A stretch of DNA of 64,000 nucleotides from Sphingobacterium siyangense (GTDB lineage Bacteria > Bacteroidota > Bacteroidia > Sphingobacteriales > Sphingobacteriaceae), in NCBI RefSeq assembly GCF_007830445.1, contig NZ_VLKR01000008.1, forward strand, positions 1 through 64,000, in the 5' to 3' direction. The translations under genes were made by a program, and so were the position numbers. The notes under the pieces were generated by a model that saw only the letters and a program-made list of their open reading frames with translations, was not told the origin of the DNA and ran no database searches. The number at the start of each line of letters is the position of its first letter. Within the stretch, counting starts at the first letter, position 1. Shown piece by piece: positions 12,746 through 21,658 of the stretch.

Positions 12746-13431
12746 TATTTCTTTTCAGTCGATTCCGTGGGAGCAGCTAAAATATAACCGAATCCGTATT
12801 GAGATGCTTTCCGAATAATTTTGCGGTCATCAGACCGATTAAGGAAATCATCTAGTACCTTAATCAGGTTTTTAGGATGTATATACCTTTCTAATTTAGC
12901 ACAGCATAAGTTGTGTATTTCGTCAGGTCTCTTTTCCACATTAAAATATCCCATATCAATATTTTCATCCAAGAGAGTACTTATCTCTTTTACTTCTTCT
13001 ATTGTCGAAATTTCATACGGGTCGAGATCATGTCGAATATCGATTAACTTAAATTCGATTACTTTTTGATCTTGCTCTACCTCAACTTTATACAGTTCAT
13101 AAATAACGCGGTCACCCAATTTAGTTACATGCAATTCATATGTATACTTCTGTGACGACAACTCGATTCCGTAAGGCATCAATTCATTCATACTCTTTAT
13201 TTCTAGTACAAGCTGCATGGCGACCAAATCATGAACAAAAATTCTTTTCCTTTTGAATGTCTCGACTTCATTTACAAAATCGAATGACTTTCCCATTAAA
13301 AAAGAAACTTCTTCGGGTGACAGGTGCCGCGAAATACGTTGTAGCAGCATACGATAATATATTTGCATGTTTAACTCTTCGCATCTTCTCCTATATACTT
13401 TTGTTTTTTGAATTTTCGCTGTTTTCATCAT
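12745..13431 (-). CDS. Uncharacterised protein
   Basis: I do not recognise this protein. The frame could extend to 13518, but the first 29 codons are hydrophobic and AT-rich. The pair of ATGs at 13431/13428 (MMKTAKIQKTK) is a more natural start and gives 228 residues. The protein is soluble, highly charged and lysine/glutamate-rich, with no signal peptide or membrane helix. The central part (residues about 60-140) has alternating hydrophobic strands; the C-terminus reads KASQYGFGYILAAP. It is transcribed divergently from a small HTH regulator gene 134 nt away, across a palindromic operator. The pair interrupts the permease array and may be separately acquired cargo. The function is unknown. 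Confidence 0.65.
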   Translation of the reverse strand: MMKTAKIQKTKVYRRRCEELNMQIYYRMLLQRISRHLSPEEVSFLMGKSFDFVNEVETFKRKRIFVHDLVAMQLVLEIKSMNELMPYGIELSSQKYTYELHVTKLGDRVIYELYKVEVEQDQKVIEFKLIDIRHDLDPYEISTIEEVKEISTLLDENIDMGYFNVEKRPDEIHNLCCAKLERYIHPKNLIKVLDDFLNRSDDRKIIRKASQYGFGYILAAPTESTEKK

Positions 13432-13517
13432 TGACACATTTAAATGATATAGATTTTCAATACAAAATAATAGAAAATATTCTAAAAATAAAAACATTTG
13501 TATAAATAAAAATAACA

Positions 13518-13541
13518 TTTTGTATATTTATCTATACAAAA
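13518..13541. promoter_or_regulatory. Palindromic operator between divergent genes
   Basis: TTTTGTATA (13518-13526) and TATACAAAA (13533-13541) form a perfect 9-bp inverted repeat with a 6-nt spacer. Similar single half-sites occur at 13496-13504 (ATTTGTATA) and 13461-13469 (TACAAAATA). The element lies 23 nt upstream of the HTH gene and about 90 nt upstream of the divergent gene. It is a good candidate binding site for that HTH protein. Confidence 0.5.
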
Positions 13542-13564
13542 CAAGAGCATACTAAATCATAACT

Positions 13565-13789
13565 ATGACAAAACTAGGTGAATTTTTAGAGAAGAAATCC
13601 GTTAATAAATCGCGAATTGCGCGCAAAACAGGTTTAAGTAAGGCAAGAATCAATGAGTTAACGATGACCGAAACGGCTAAATTACGTTTGGATGAAATGT
13701 ACCTGATCGCATTGGCTATTGATACAGATCCAGCTAAAATGATGTTCGAACTATGTGATCATCTCCAGCTGAAAGAGATTGAAGAGTAA
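13565..13789 (+). CDS. Small XRE/Cro-type HTH regulator
   Basis: A 74-residue protein consisting almost wholly of one helix-turn-helix domain. Residues 13-34 (VNKSRIARKTGLSKARINEL) fit the XRE/Cro pattern of helix 2-turn-recognition helix, and LDEMYLIALAIDTDP is the usual following helix. It has no effector domain, so it probably acts as a simple DNA-binding repressor. It is divergent from the unknown gene at 12745-13431, and the 24-bp palindrome at 13518 lies just upstream of its start, which suggests autoregulation and control of that partner. It could also be the antidote-like member of a two-gene module, but nothing in the sequence proves this. Confidence 0.75.
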   Translation: MTKLGEFLEKKSVNKSRIARKTGLSKARINELTMTETAKLRLDEMYLIALAIDTDPAKMMFELCDHLQLKEIEE

Positions 13790-13820
13790 GCAATTCTCTA
13801 TTTACCATCAGCGCCTAGAA

Positions 13821-13866
13821 CGTCTGTGCGATACTGAACGCCAAACTGTTCGATATCGTACAGACG
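13821..13866. promoter_or_regulatory. Tandem dyad operator/enhancer (cassette 2)
   Basis: Dyads TGTGCGATACTGAACG (13825-13840) and TGTTCGATATCGTACA (13847-13862) start 22 bp apart, with outer arms CGTCTGT (13821-13827) and ACAGACG (13860-13866). This is the same architecture as cassettes 1 and 3, although the outer arm sequence differs, so the arm pairing is conserved by complementarity rather than by sequence. Confidence 0.7.
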
Positions 13867-13915
13867 AGCTTTTCAAATTTAAAACAACAAACTAGTTATC
13901 AATACATTAACAAAA

Positions 13916-13930
13916 TGGCAATGCAATTGA
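13916..13930 (+). promoter_or_regulatory. Sigma-54-like promoter (cassette 2)
   Basis: TGGCAA-TGCAA-TTGA has the canonical GG-N10-G spacing of a -24/-12 promoter. It starts 54 bp after the second dyad of cassette 2 and ends 63 nt before the ATG of the 13994 permease. Confidence 0.6.
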
Positions 13931-13993
13931 TTTCAGCTTAAAAGTCTGTTTTGATTATAACTACCAGTCATTCAGACCTTAAAAATTTCTGCT

Positions 13994-16435
13994 ATGATAG
14001 GAAATAATCTCAAAATAGCTTGGCGGAATATGGCGAAAAACAAGCTATATTCATTCATCAAAATTGGTGGCTTTGCCTTTAGTATTGCGATCTGTATTCT
14101 TATTGTTTTATATATAAAACATGAGACCAGCTACAATAAGTTTTATCCGGCTATGGATAGAATTTACCGCTTGGTCGTTCAGTTACCCATAGAGAATAAA
14201 ACCGAGCGCTGGGTTTCACTTTCTGCACCGGTAGCGCCAACCTTAAAAGCAGAAATACCGTCCATTGAGCAAACGGGGCGCATCCTACCTAATCCGTTAT
14301 TCGGTGCGGGCAGCAATCAATTGTCATTAAATAACAGCCCAGATAGCCATTACGATGACGGATTTGTCTATGTCGACCAGTCTATTCTCGACATGTTTCC
14401 TATGCCAATGGTTTCGGGCCAGCTGTCCCATGCACTCGACAAGCCCAACACATTGGTTATTACCAGAAGCAAGGCCGAAAAATACTTTAAAAATGATCCA
14501 ATTGGACAAACGATCTATCTCAACAACAATAAATCTAAGGCCTATACCATCACTGGGGTCATTGAAGATATGCCCAACAATTCGACCCTTGCCGGTTATA
14601 GTTTTTTTATGTCGCTCGCTGGAGAACCTTTTTATCAAGGCGAACAGACTGCTTGGCTCAATAACAATTATACCGTGTATGTCAAATTAAAACCCAACGT
14701 AAATGTTGCACTGGCTGAAAAAGAAATTTCAAAGAATTACTTAGAGATACATTATCTCCCTGAATATCTAAAATCAGGACGGAAACTTAATCCGCTTTTC
14801 AAACAGGCAAAAATAACTTTACAGAATGCACTCGACATGCATTTAAAATCTGCGGATATAAGCGACGATAAAGTTAGTACATTGAACAGAGGCGATATTC
14901 GCATGGTTTGGACCTTCGCAACAATAGCTTTATTTATTTTGTTCATTGCCTGTATTAACTTCATCAACTTATCGACAGCAAATGCAGCAACGAGAGCAAA
15001 AGAAATTGGTATCCGTAAGACTATTGGCTCCTCCAGGAAGCTGCTTGTTGGGCAATTCCTTGTTGAAGCAATTTGTTATAGTGTATTGTCACTGATTATT
15101 GGGCTCTTTCTAAGCTGGCTACTACTACCCGTATTCAACCATCTAGCCAACAAATCCTTGACCATTCCTTGGATAGCGGCGTACTTCTTTCCTTCTCTTT
15201 TGGTGGCCATATTGGTGATCGGTGGTCTTGCCGGAATCTACCCTGCATTGTACCTATCCAAATTTAAACCAATCACCGCACTGAAAAACAATGTCATTGG
15301 CGCTAAATCTTCGCTGTTTAGGAATAGTTTGGTTGTCTTTCAATTCGCGACCTCAATTATCCTTATCGTTGGAGCATTGGTAACCAATAAACAGATAAAC
15401 TACATATTGGACAAAGATCTGGGATTTGACAAGGAACAAATCGTTGTGCTTCGCGGTATTGGAACATTATCGAAACAGCTTCCAAGTTTAAAAAATGAAC
15501 TAAAGAGCCTCCCCAATGTTGCCTCAGTTTCCATGGGTGATTTTCTTCCAGTCCCCATCGATGGAGCCAAACGAAATGGTAATCCGTTCTGGGTCGATGG
15601 CAGAAAAGATCTTGATATGGCTACACAGGGCCAATTTTGGGAAATCGATCAGGATTATCTGAGCACATTCGGTCTTCATTTAAATAAAGGACGAAATTTT
15701 GATCCCACCAGAGCCACCGATAGCAGTTCGGCTATTATCAATCAGAAATTGGCCGACGAGCTTCACTTAAAGAATCCCATTGGTGCAAAAATCACCAATG
15801 GCAATACATGGACGGTCATTGGCGTAGTAGATGATTTTATTTTTGAGTCGCTAAAAGATAAGGGGTATGCAGGACTTTGTATGACATTACGAGGCAATCC
15901 CTCCCTCCTCTCTGTTAAGGTAAAACCGCAACATCTCAAAGAGACGCTCGCTGATATCACAGGAGTATGGGACAAATTTGCCCCAAATCAACAAATTAAC
16001 TACAGCTTCTTGGACGAAGGTTTTGAGGCTCTTTATCAAGACGTGGAACGGACCAAGAATATATTCACTTGTTTCGCTCTTGTTGCCATTTTTGTTGCTG
16101 CGCTCGGGCTTTTCGGTCTCGCAACTTATGTGACACAGCAACGGACCAAAGAAATTGGCGTACGTAAGGTCCTTGGAGCCAATGCGATTAGATTACTCCG
16201 ATTATTGTCTGGAGATTTTATAAAATTGGTGTTTGTAGCCTTGGTCATTGCTACACCAGTTGCGTGGTGGGCGATGAACCAATGGCTTACAGATTTTAAC
16301 TATCGGATCGAAAAAAATTGGCTCTACTTCATTCTTGCAGGAATGAGTGCCATTTTAATTGCTTTAGGCACAATCAGCTATCAGACTTGGAAAGCCATTC
16401 GCGCCAATCCTGTGGATAGCCTGCGTGATGAATAA
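13994..16435 (+). CDS. MacB/FtsX-type ABC permease (array gene 6)
   Basis: A paralog of 813 residues that heads block 3 behind cassette 2. The N-terminus is MIGNNLKIAWRNMAKNKLYS. The FtsX boxes are KEIGIRKTIGS at 336-346 and KEIGVRKVLGA at 719-729, and the C-terminus is NPVDSLRDE. It is the closest relative of gene 7: they share the MIGNNLKIAWRNM start, long stretches of the first core (RILPN, FGAGSN, GFVYVDQSIL) and the LVFVAL-IATPVAWWAMNQWL end. This marks a tandem duplication. Substrate unknown. Confidence 0.88.
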   Translation: MIGNNLKIAWRNMAKNKLYSFIKIGGFAFSIAICILIVLYIKHETSYNKFYPAMDRIYRLVVQLPIENKTERWVSLSAPVAPTLKAEIPSIEQTGRILPNPLFGAGSNQLSLNNSPDSHYDDGFVYVDQSILDMFPMPMVSGQLSHALDKPNTLVITRSKAEKYFKNDPIGQTIYLNNNKSKAYTITGVIEDMPNNSTLAGYSFFMSLAGEPFYQGEQTAWLNNNYTVYVKLKPNVNVALAEKEISKNYLEIHYLPEYLKSGRKLNPLFKQAKITLQNALDMHLKSADISDDKVSTLNRGDIRMVWTFATIALFILFIACINFINLSTANAATRAKEIGIRKTIGSSRKLLVGQFLVEAICYSVLSLIIGLFLSWLLLPVFNHLANKSLTIPWIAAYFFPSLLVAILVIGGLAGIYPALYLSKFKPITALKNNVIGAKSSLFRNSLVVFQFATSIILIVGALVTNKQINYILDKDLGFDKEQIVVLRGIGTLSKQLPSLKNELKSLPNVASVSMGDFLPVPIDGAKRNGNPFWVDGRKDLDMATQGQFWEIDQDYLSTFGLHLNKGRNFDPTRATDSSSAIINQKLADELHLKNPIGAKITNGNTWTVIGVVDDFIFESLKDKGYAGLCMTLRGNPSLLSVKVKPQHLKETLADITGVWDKFAPNQQINYSFLDEGFEALYQDVERTKNIFTCFALVAIFVAALGLFGLATYVTQQRTKEIGVRKVLGANAIRLLRLLSGDFIKLVFVALVIATPVAWWAMNQWLTDFNYRIEKNWLYFILAGMSAILIALGTISYQTWKAIRANPVDSLRDE

Positions 16436-16461
16436 ATACAAAACCGTAAAAGACTTTTATT

Positions 16462-18909
16462 ATGATAGGAAATAATTTAAAGATCGCTTGGCGAAATATG
16501 GTCAACAACAAACTGTACTCGATCATCAAGATCGGCGGATTCGCTTTTAGCATTGCGATTTGCATTCTTATTATGCTGTACATCCGACATGAAACCAGTT
16601 ATGATAAAATGTATCCCAACATGAACCGTGTTTTCCGTCTTATCGTTTCAGCACCCGATGGTGATAAAGTGAGGCAAACCTTTGCCTTTCCTGCCCCAGC
16701 AGCTAAAACCTTGCAAGAGGAAATCCCAAGTGTTGAATTAGCCGGTCGCATTTTACCCAATACCTTATTTGGTGCCGGAAGCAATCTGTTTACTGTAAAT
16801 GGCCGCGCGGAGAACTACCTTGATAAAGGTTTTGTATATGTTGATCAGTCCATTTTGGAAATATTTCCGCTTCCGGTCGTACAAGGACAGTTATCACATG
16901 CGCTGGACAAACCCAATGCGATAGTCATTACCAAAAGTAGGGCTCAGAAATATTTCAAAGGAAATGCCGTAGGACAAACCATCTATTTGAACAATAATAA
17001 AAATGTTTTATACAACATAACGGCTGTGATCGATGATGTTCCAAACAATTCCAGTCTCTATGGTTATGATTATTTTATATCCCTAGCGGGGGAACCTTTT
17101 TACCCGGGTGAGCAAAACAATTGGGGCGCGACAAATTACATTACCTATGTAAAACTGAAGGAGAATACAGATATTGCCAACGCACAGCGTAGCATTTCAA
17201 AAAACTATATTCAGGACCATTATATTTTGCTCAACAAAAAAAATGGAATGAAAATATCGCCAGAAATGATGCAATCAACCGTATTGCTTCAAAACGCCCT
17301 TGATATGCACCTGCACTCGAAGAATATTTCGGAATATGGAATGGCGACACAATATCAAAGCGACATTAAGATGGTCTGGATATTTACGGGCATTGCATTT
17401 TTTATATTATTGATTGCCTGTATAAACTTCATCAACTTATCAACGGCGAATGCAGCAACACGAGCCAAAGAAATCGGGATTCGAAAAACCATTGGATCAA
17501 ATCGACGGACACTGATTATCCAATTTATGACCGAAGCGATATGTTACAGTCTTATTTCACTCCTTATAGGGTTATTATTAGCCTTCCTGTTATTACCGCT
17601 ATTTAACAATCTAGCCAACAAAGCGCTGTTTATACCGTGGACAGTGTGGTACTTTGTTCCTTCGCTGATTTTGAGCATGTTGTTCATCGGTATCCTTGCT
17701 GGCTTATACCCAGCGTTCTATTTATCAGGATTTCAACCTATCAACGCATTAAAAAGTAAATCGGTTGCTAACCCTAAATCTTCGTTGCTACGTAATGGAC
17801 TGGTTATTTTCCAGTTTGCAACATCTATTATATTGATCATCAGTGCACTCATTGCAAATCAACAAATCAGTTTTATGCTCAATAAAGACATTGGCTTTGA
17901 TAAAGATCAGGTCATTGTACTTCGTGGTGTAACGGGTATTGCCTCTCAGGCAAAAGAATTAAAAAATGAATTGAAAGCCATTCCAACAGTTCGTGATGTC
18001 TCCATCGGCGACTACTTACCGGTTCAATTGGATGGCGCAAAAAGAAATGGGAATCTTTTTTGGTCCAAAGGAAAAGAAGATCTTGAATTGGGAGAAGGCG
18101 GGCAATTCTGGAATATCGACGAAAGCTACCTCACTACATTTGGACTAAAACTTATAGCCGGCCGAAACTTCGATCCACATATCGCATCGGATAGTTCTGG
18201 TGCTATTGTTAACAAAAGAATGCTTGCAGATCTAGGCATCAAGGGAAATCCGATTGGTGCACAAATTACCAATGGCATGACGTGGACCATTATTGGTGTC
18301 GTCGACGATTTTATCTTTGAATCGATGAAAGATGAGGGCTACTATCCCGTTTGTATGACCCTCGCCAACAGCCCCTCCATGCTTTCCATCAAGACTAAAT
18401 CTACAGAGATGTCCAAAACATTGGCCGACATTAATACCGCCTGGAACAAGTTTTCACCAAATCAAAAAATCGATTACAATTTCCTCGATGCCGGCTTCGC
18501 AGATCTATATCAAGATGTCCAACGGACCAAAAATATCTTCAGTTGCTTTGCTTTTGTAGCCATTTTTGTTGCAGCTCTGGGACTTTTCGGACTGGCAACT
18601 TATGTGACCCAGCAACGAACCAAGGAAATCGGTGTCCGCAAGGTTCTCGGCGCAAGTTCCATCCGATTACTCAAATTACTCTCCGGAGATTTTATAAAAT
18701 TGGTGTTTGTAGCTTTGATCATTGCTACACCTGTAGCGTGGTGGGCAATGAATCAATGGTTGAGAGATTTCAACTATCGAGTAGAAATCAATTGGTTCTA
18801 CTTTATTCTAGCGGGTCTCAGTGCAATCCTGGTTGCTTTCGGAACCATTACTTATCAAACATGGAAAGTCGTCCGTGCCAATCCAGTCGATAGTTTAAGG
18901 GATGAATAA
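16462..18909 (+). CDS. MacB/FtsX-type ABC permease (array gene 7)
   Basis: A paralog of 815 residues, the tandem duplicate of gene 6 and 26 nt behind it. The FtsX boxes are KEIGIRKTIGS at 336-346 and KEIGVRKVLGA at 721-731, and the C-terminus is NPVDSLRDE. The first periplasmic core (residues about 50-280) is less conserved between genes 6 and 7 than the membrane parts, as expected if the periplasmic domain decides specificity. A fragment of a third, similar gene follows directly after its stop codon. Confidence 0.88.
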   Translation: MIGNNLKIAWRNMVNNKLYSIIKIGGFAFSIAICILIMLYIRHETSYDKMYPNMNRVFRLIVSAPDGDKVRQTFAFPAPAAKTLQEEIPSVELAGRILPNTLFGAGSNLFTVNGRAENYLDKGFVYVDQSILEIFPLPVVQGQLSHALDKPNAIVITKSRAQKYFKGNAVGQTIYLNNNKNVLYNITAVIDDVPNNSSLYGYDYFISLAGEPFYPGEQNNWGATNYITYVKLKENTDIANAQRSISKNYIQDHYILLNKKNGMKISPEMMQSTVLLQNALDMHLHSKNISEYGMATQYQSDIKMVWIFTGIAFFILLIACINFINLSTANAATRAKEIGIRKTIGSNRRTLIIQFMTEAICYSLISLLIGLLLAFLLLPLFNNLANKALFIPWTVWYFVPSLILSMLFIGILAGLYPAFYLSGFQPINALKSKSVANPKSSLLRNGLVIFQFATSIILIISALIANQQISFMLNKDIGFDKDQVIVLRGVTGIASQAKELKNELKAIPTVRDVSIGDYLPVQLDGAKRNGNLFWSKGKEDLELGEGGQFWNIDESYLTTFGLKLIAGRNFDPHIASDSSGAIVNKRMLADLGIKGNPIGAQITNGMTWTIIGVVDDFIFESMKDEGYYPVCMTLANSPSMLSIKTKSTEMSKTLADINTAWNKFSPNQKIDYNFLDAGFADLYQDVQRTKNIFSCFAFVAIFVAALGLFGLATYVTQQRTKEIGVRKVLGASSIRLLKLLSGDFIKLVFVALIIATPVAWWAMNQWLRDFNYRVEINWFYFILAGLSAILVAFGTITYQTWKVVRANPVDSLRDE

Positions 18910-19000
18910 AGTCAGAAGATCTTAAAAATTGGTGTTCGTTGCCTTGGTAATTGCCTTGCCTGTTGCTTGGTGGGCAATGAACCAATGGCTCAGGGGGCAT
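18910..19000 (+). pseudogene. Remnant of another permease gene (3' part only)
   Basis: Directly after the gene 7 stop, about 80 nt encode KLVFVALVIALPVAWWAMNQWLR, matching the end of genes 6 and 7 (KLVFVALVIATPVAWWAMNQWL). The preceding TCAGAAGATCTTAAA aligns with TCTGGAGATTTTATAAA of the intact genes with one base missing, so the frame is broken. The similarity stops abruptly at about 19000, where cassette 3 begins. The fragment is clearly diverged from genes 6 and 7, so it is probably what is left of a further paralog deleted by recombination. Confidence 0.8.
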
Positions 19001-19043
19001 GGATGTTCGATTCTGGACGTAAACTGTTCGAAATCGGACATCC
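19001..19043. promoter_or_regulatory. Tandem dyad operator/enhancer (cassette 3)
   Basis: Dyads TGTTCGATTCTGGACG (19004-19019) and TGTTCGAAATCGGACA (19025-19040) start 21 bp apart, with outer arms GGATGT (19001-19006) and ACATCC (19038-19043). It is the third occurrence of the arrangement and begins exactly where the permease remnant ends. Confidence 0.7.
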
Positions 19044-19093
19044 GAAAACAAAAAAAACAACATAAAACACTTATAACAAAACAATTACAACAA

Positions 19094-19108
19094 TGGCAAG
19101 GGGATTGT
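19094..19108 (+). promoter_or_regulatory. Sigma-54-like promoter (cassette 3)
   Basis: TGGCAA-GGGGA-TTGT shows -24/-12 spacing. It starts 54 bp after the second dyad of cassette 3 and ends 55 nt before the ATG of the 19164 permease. The same TGGCAA hexamer occurs in cassette 2. Confidence 0.6.
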
Positions 19109-19163
19109 AATTTTAATTGAGTGAATTGGTTCGCATTAGTTTAAACATAATATCCTCCAAAAA

Positions 19164-21557
19164 ATGGCAAAAAATGATTTCAAACTAGCTTGGCGCAAAC
19201 TTTTAAAAAATAAAGGTTTTACTTTCTTAAATATTGTTGGTCTGACCCTGGGTTTTACGGGTTTTATCCTTTCCTATCAATATATTAATCGCGAAACGAG
19301 TTACGATAAATGGAACCCACATTTTAAGGATATCTACCAAATTGGCCTTGAATCGGAAGGTGCATTTACGGACGAAACTTCACCTTCACTGGCTCCATTG
19401 CTAAAACAGAGTTTACCTGATATTGTATATGCAGGAAGAAAAATAGTCTATAACTACGGTAGTTACCCCCTTTTTGGTGAAAAAACAGTCCTTATCAAAA
19501 ACGCGGCATTAATTGATTCTTCTGCTGCGCAAATTTTTCAGGTAAAAAATGCGACTGGACCGCTCTATAAAAACAAAGACCAAAAGGAAGCGACCTTGGT
19601 CAAAAGTCCTATTGCCGAACAACTGTTTAAAAAAGAAGATCTAAATTTTGACAGTCCCCATTCGGTTCCAACTCAAAGCCTTGCTCTAGGTATGCAGGAG
19701 ACGATTTATGGTACGATCAAAAAACAGAGTCTGTCCATCATTGATTACGATCTCCTTTTTATCCGCGAACCGCAGGATCTCTTCGCCGATAATAATCCTT
19801 TTTTGTATCAAACTTATATTCAGGTTCGTCCCGGTACGGATATCCCAAAGTTGACTAATCGCATCAATGCGCTTTACCAGAAAGAAATTGCACCAAAAGA
19901 TAAAATACGTTCTTCTAGTTATGCCAAGGGAAAAATCTATTTGGATCCATTAGCCAATCTTCATCTAAGGCCAAAAACAGGTACTGACACAGCTTATATC
20001 ATTACGTGGATTATTGGTATTCTCTCCGTTTTGATCCTCTTACTTGCCGCTGCCAATTTTGCCAATTTGATTATGGCACAGGCGGATCAACGCATTAAGG
20101 AACTCGCGCTTAAAAAAATATTAGGCAGCTCACGCTGGGCTATCGTCAGACAATTGGTACTGGAAGTATTTATCCTGACTTTCAGTGCTGCAATCTTAAG
20201 TTTCGTCACTTTGGCTCTCACAGGAAATATTCTACAAAAATGGTTCAACGATGATCTTAAGGGGTATATTTTGAGCTCGGAGACAATCGCCCAACTTGCT
20301 ATTGCCGTACTATTGACAACAATTCTATCGGCAATATACCCAGCTATCGTACTCTCTGGCTTCAAATCCGTTAATCTCCTTAAAGGCGGACTAACATCAG
20401 TACTCAAAAAAGGAACTTTCCGCAATGCCTTATTAACCTTTCAAATCAGCATGGCGATTTTGTTTATCTCGGGTATGTTAATCATCCGGGGCCAACTTCA
20501 GTACATGCAGCAGGCAGATAAAGGGTTTGAGCCAGCGCAGGTTATCAATTTCAAGGGAGTAGGTATGTATTACAATAAAAACAACTACGAACAATTAAAG
20601 AGGCGATTAGAAAATGATCCGAGTATTGCATCTACCGCATCGGCGACCAATATTCCGGGAGAAGGTGAGCAGCCTCCCAAAATGGATTTTTCCTATGCCC
20701 AAAAAAACATTTCATTTGCACATGTCGGCATTGATCCTGGATACTTCAAGACGTTAAACATCTCCAGTACACAGGGGAATACCAATATTTCATTGGACCA
20801 ATTGCTTCGCGATTCCTTAGCCCATTATGCTATTATAAACGAATCTGCAGCCAAAAATTTAGGACTTTCAAACCCTATGGGTGCAAAAATTAAGGGCTGT
20901 GATGTAGACTTTGAAATTGTCGGTTTAGTCAAAGACAGTAAAGCTTATGGCTTTGAGAATGTAGTTCAACCGACCATCTATTCATTTAAAAATGAATGTG
21001 GCACTATGCGTTTTCAGACGACACTTATGGTCAAAACAAAACAAGGCATGGTCGATCAGGCAATTCAAACAGTCAAAGCAGAGTGGGCGAAAAACCCAAC
21101 CGCAAAAGACCTCCCCCTTGATTATTCCTTTATGGATGAGCAATATGCTTTACAGCACAAAAAACAGCAAGAATTGCAGACGGCTTTTAATAGTTTCACT
21201 AGCCTCTCCGTGATCATCGCGGCCTTAGGGCTGTTCAGTATGGCGGCATATCAGGCGGCATTACGAAAAAAGGAAATGAGCATCAGAAAAGTACTGGGAG
21301 CATCGGTACAATTGCTCTTTGTTCAATTGAACAAACCATTTTTCAAACTCTTTTTGATCGGTATTGGCATAGCCCTTCCACTAGCCTATATGCTCATGAA
21401 TAAATGGCTTTCTAATTTCGCCTATCACATTCAGCTTTCCTGGTGGTCGTTTTTGATTCCAATATTTTGCATATTTATCCTCATATTGGTTTCCATCAGT
21501 TTCCAATCTCTCAAAGTCGCAAAAACCAATCCAATAGATAGTCTGCGCGATGAATAA
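19164..21557 (+). CDS. MacB/FtsX-type ABC permease (array gene 8)
   Basis: A paralog of 797 residues behind cassette 3 and the last permease of the array. The N-terminus MAKNDFKLAWRKLLKNKGF resembles the others. The FtsX boxes are the most divergent of the set: KELALKKILGS at 312-322 and KEMSIRKVLGA at 703-713. The C-terminus is NPIDSLRDE. The ABC ATPase gene follows 101 nt later with no cassette of its own, so gene 8 and the ATPase are likely co-transcribed. This permease is therefore the best candidate for the ATPase's primary partner. Confidence 0.87.
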   Translation: MAKNDFKLAWRKLLKNKGFTFLNIVGLTLGFTGFILSYQYINRETSYDKWNPHFKDIYQIGLESEGAFTDETSPSLAPLLKQSLPDIVYAGRKIVYNYGSYPLFGEKTVLIKNAALIDSSAAQIFQVKNATGPLYKNKDQKEATLVKSPIAEQLFKKEDLNFDSPHSVPTQSLALGMQETIYGTIKKQSLSIIDYDLLFIREPQDLFADNNPFLYQTYIQVRPGTDIPKLTNRINALYQKEIAPKDKIRSSSYAKGKIYLDPLANLHLRPKTGTDTAYIITWIIGILSVLILLLAAANFANLIMAQADQRIKELALKKILGSSRWAIVRQLVLEVFILTFSAAILSFVTLALTGNILQKWFNDDLKGYILSSETIAQLAIAVLLTTILSAIYPAIVLSGFKSVNLLKGGLTSVLKKGTFRNALLTFQISMAILFISGMLIIRGQLQYMQQADKGFEPAQVINFKGVGMYYNKNNYEQLKRRLENDPSIASTASATNIPGEGEQPPKMDFSYAQKNISFAHVGIDPGYFKTLNISSTQGNTNISLDQLLRDSLAHYAIINESAAKNLGLSNPMGAKIKGCDVDFEIVGLVKDSKAYGFENVVQPTIYSFKNECGTMRFQTTLMVKTKQGMVDQAIQTVKAEWAKNPTAKDLPLDYSFMDEQYALQHKKQQELQTAFNSFTSLSVIIAALGLFSMAAYQAALRKKEMSIRKVLGASVQLLFVQLNKPFFKLFLIGIGIALPLAYMLMNKWLSNFAYHIQLSWWSFLIPIFCIFILILVSISFQSLKVAKTNPIDSLRDE

Positions 21558-21658
21558 AAGATAATATGAGCAGTGATGGCCTTAACCCAGAGTCGAACAA
21601 TAATTATGGTTACCGGTAAAAATATAAATACGAATATCTAAGATCTCAATACTAAAAA

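Noticed and set aside
13429..13518. Upstream extension of the 12745 gene (29 hydrophobic codons) as a signal peptide
   Set aside because: It overlaps the AT-rich promoter/operator zone, lacks a basic start, and paired ATG codons at 13431/13428 offer a better start.
18543..18893. Plus-strand ORF of 116 codons overlapping the end of permease gene 7
   Set aside because: Out-of-frame translation of the conserved FtsX end; rich in Cys, Ser and His as expected from a shifted frame.
18929..19120. ORF of 63 codons after gene 7 taken as a real small gene
   Set aside because: Its first part is a permease remnant and its second part runs through the regulatory dyads; it is better explained as a gene fossil.
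20087..20425. Minus-strand ORF of 112 codons inside permease gene 8
   Set aside because: Shadow of the coding strand with no start context or homology.
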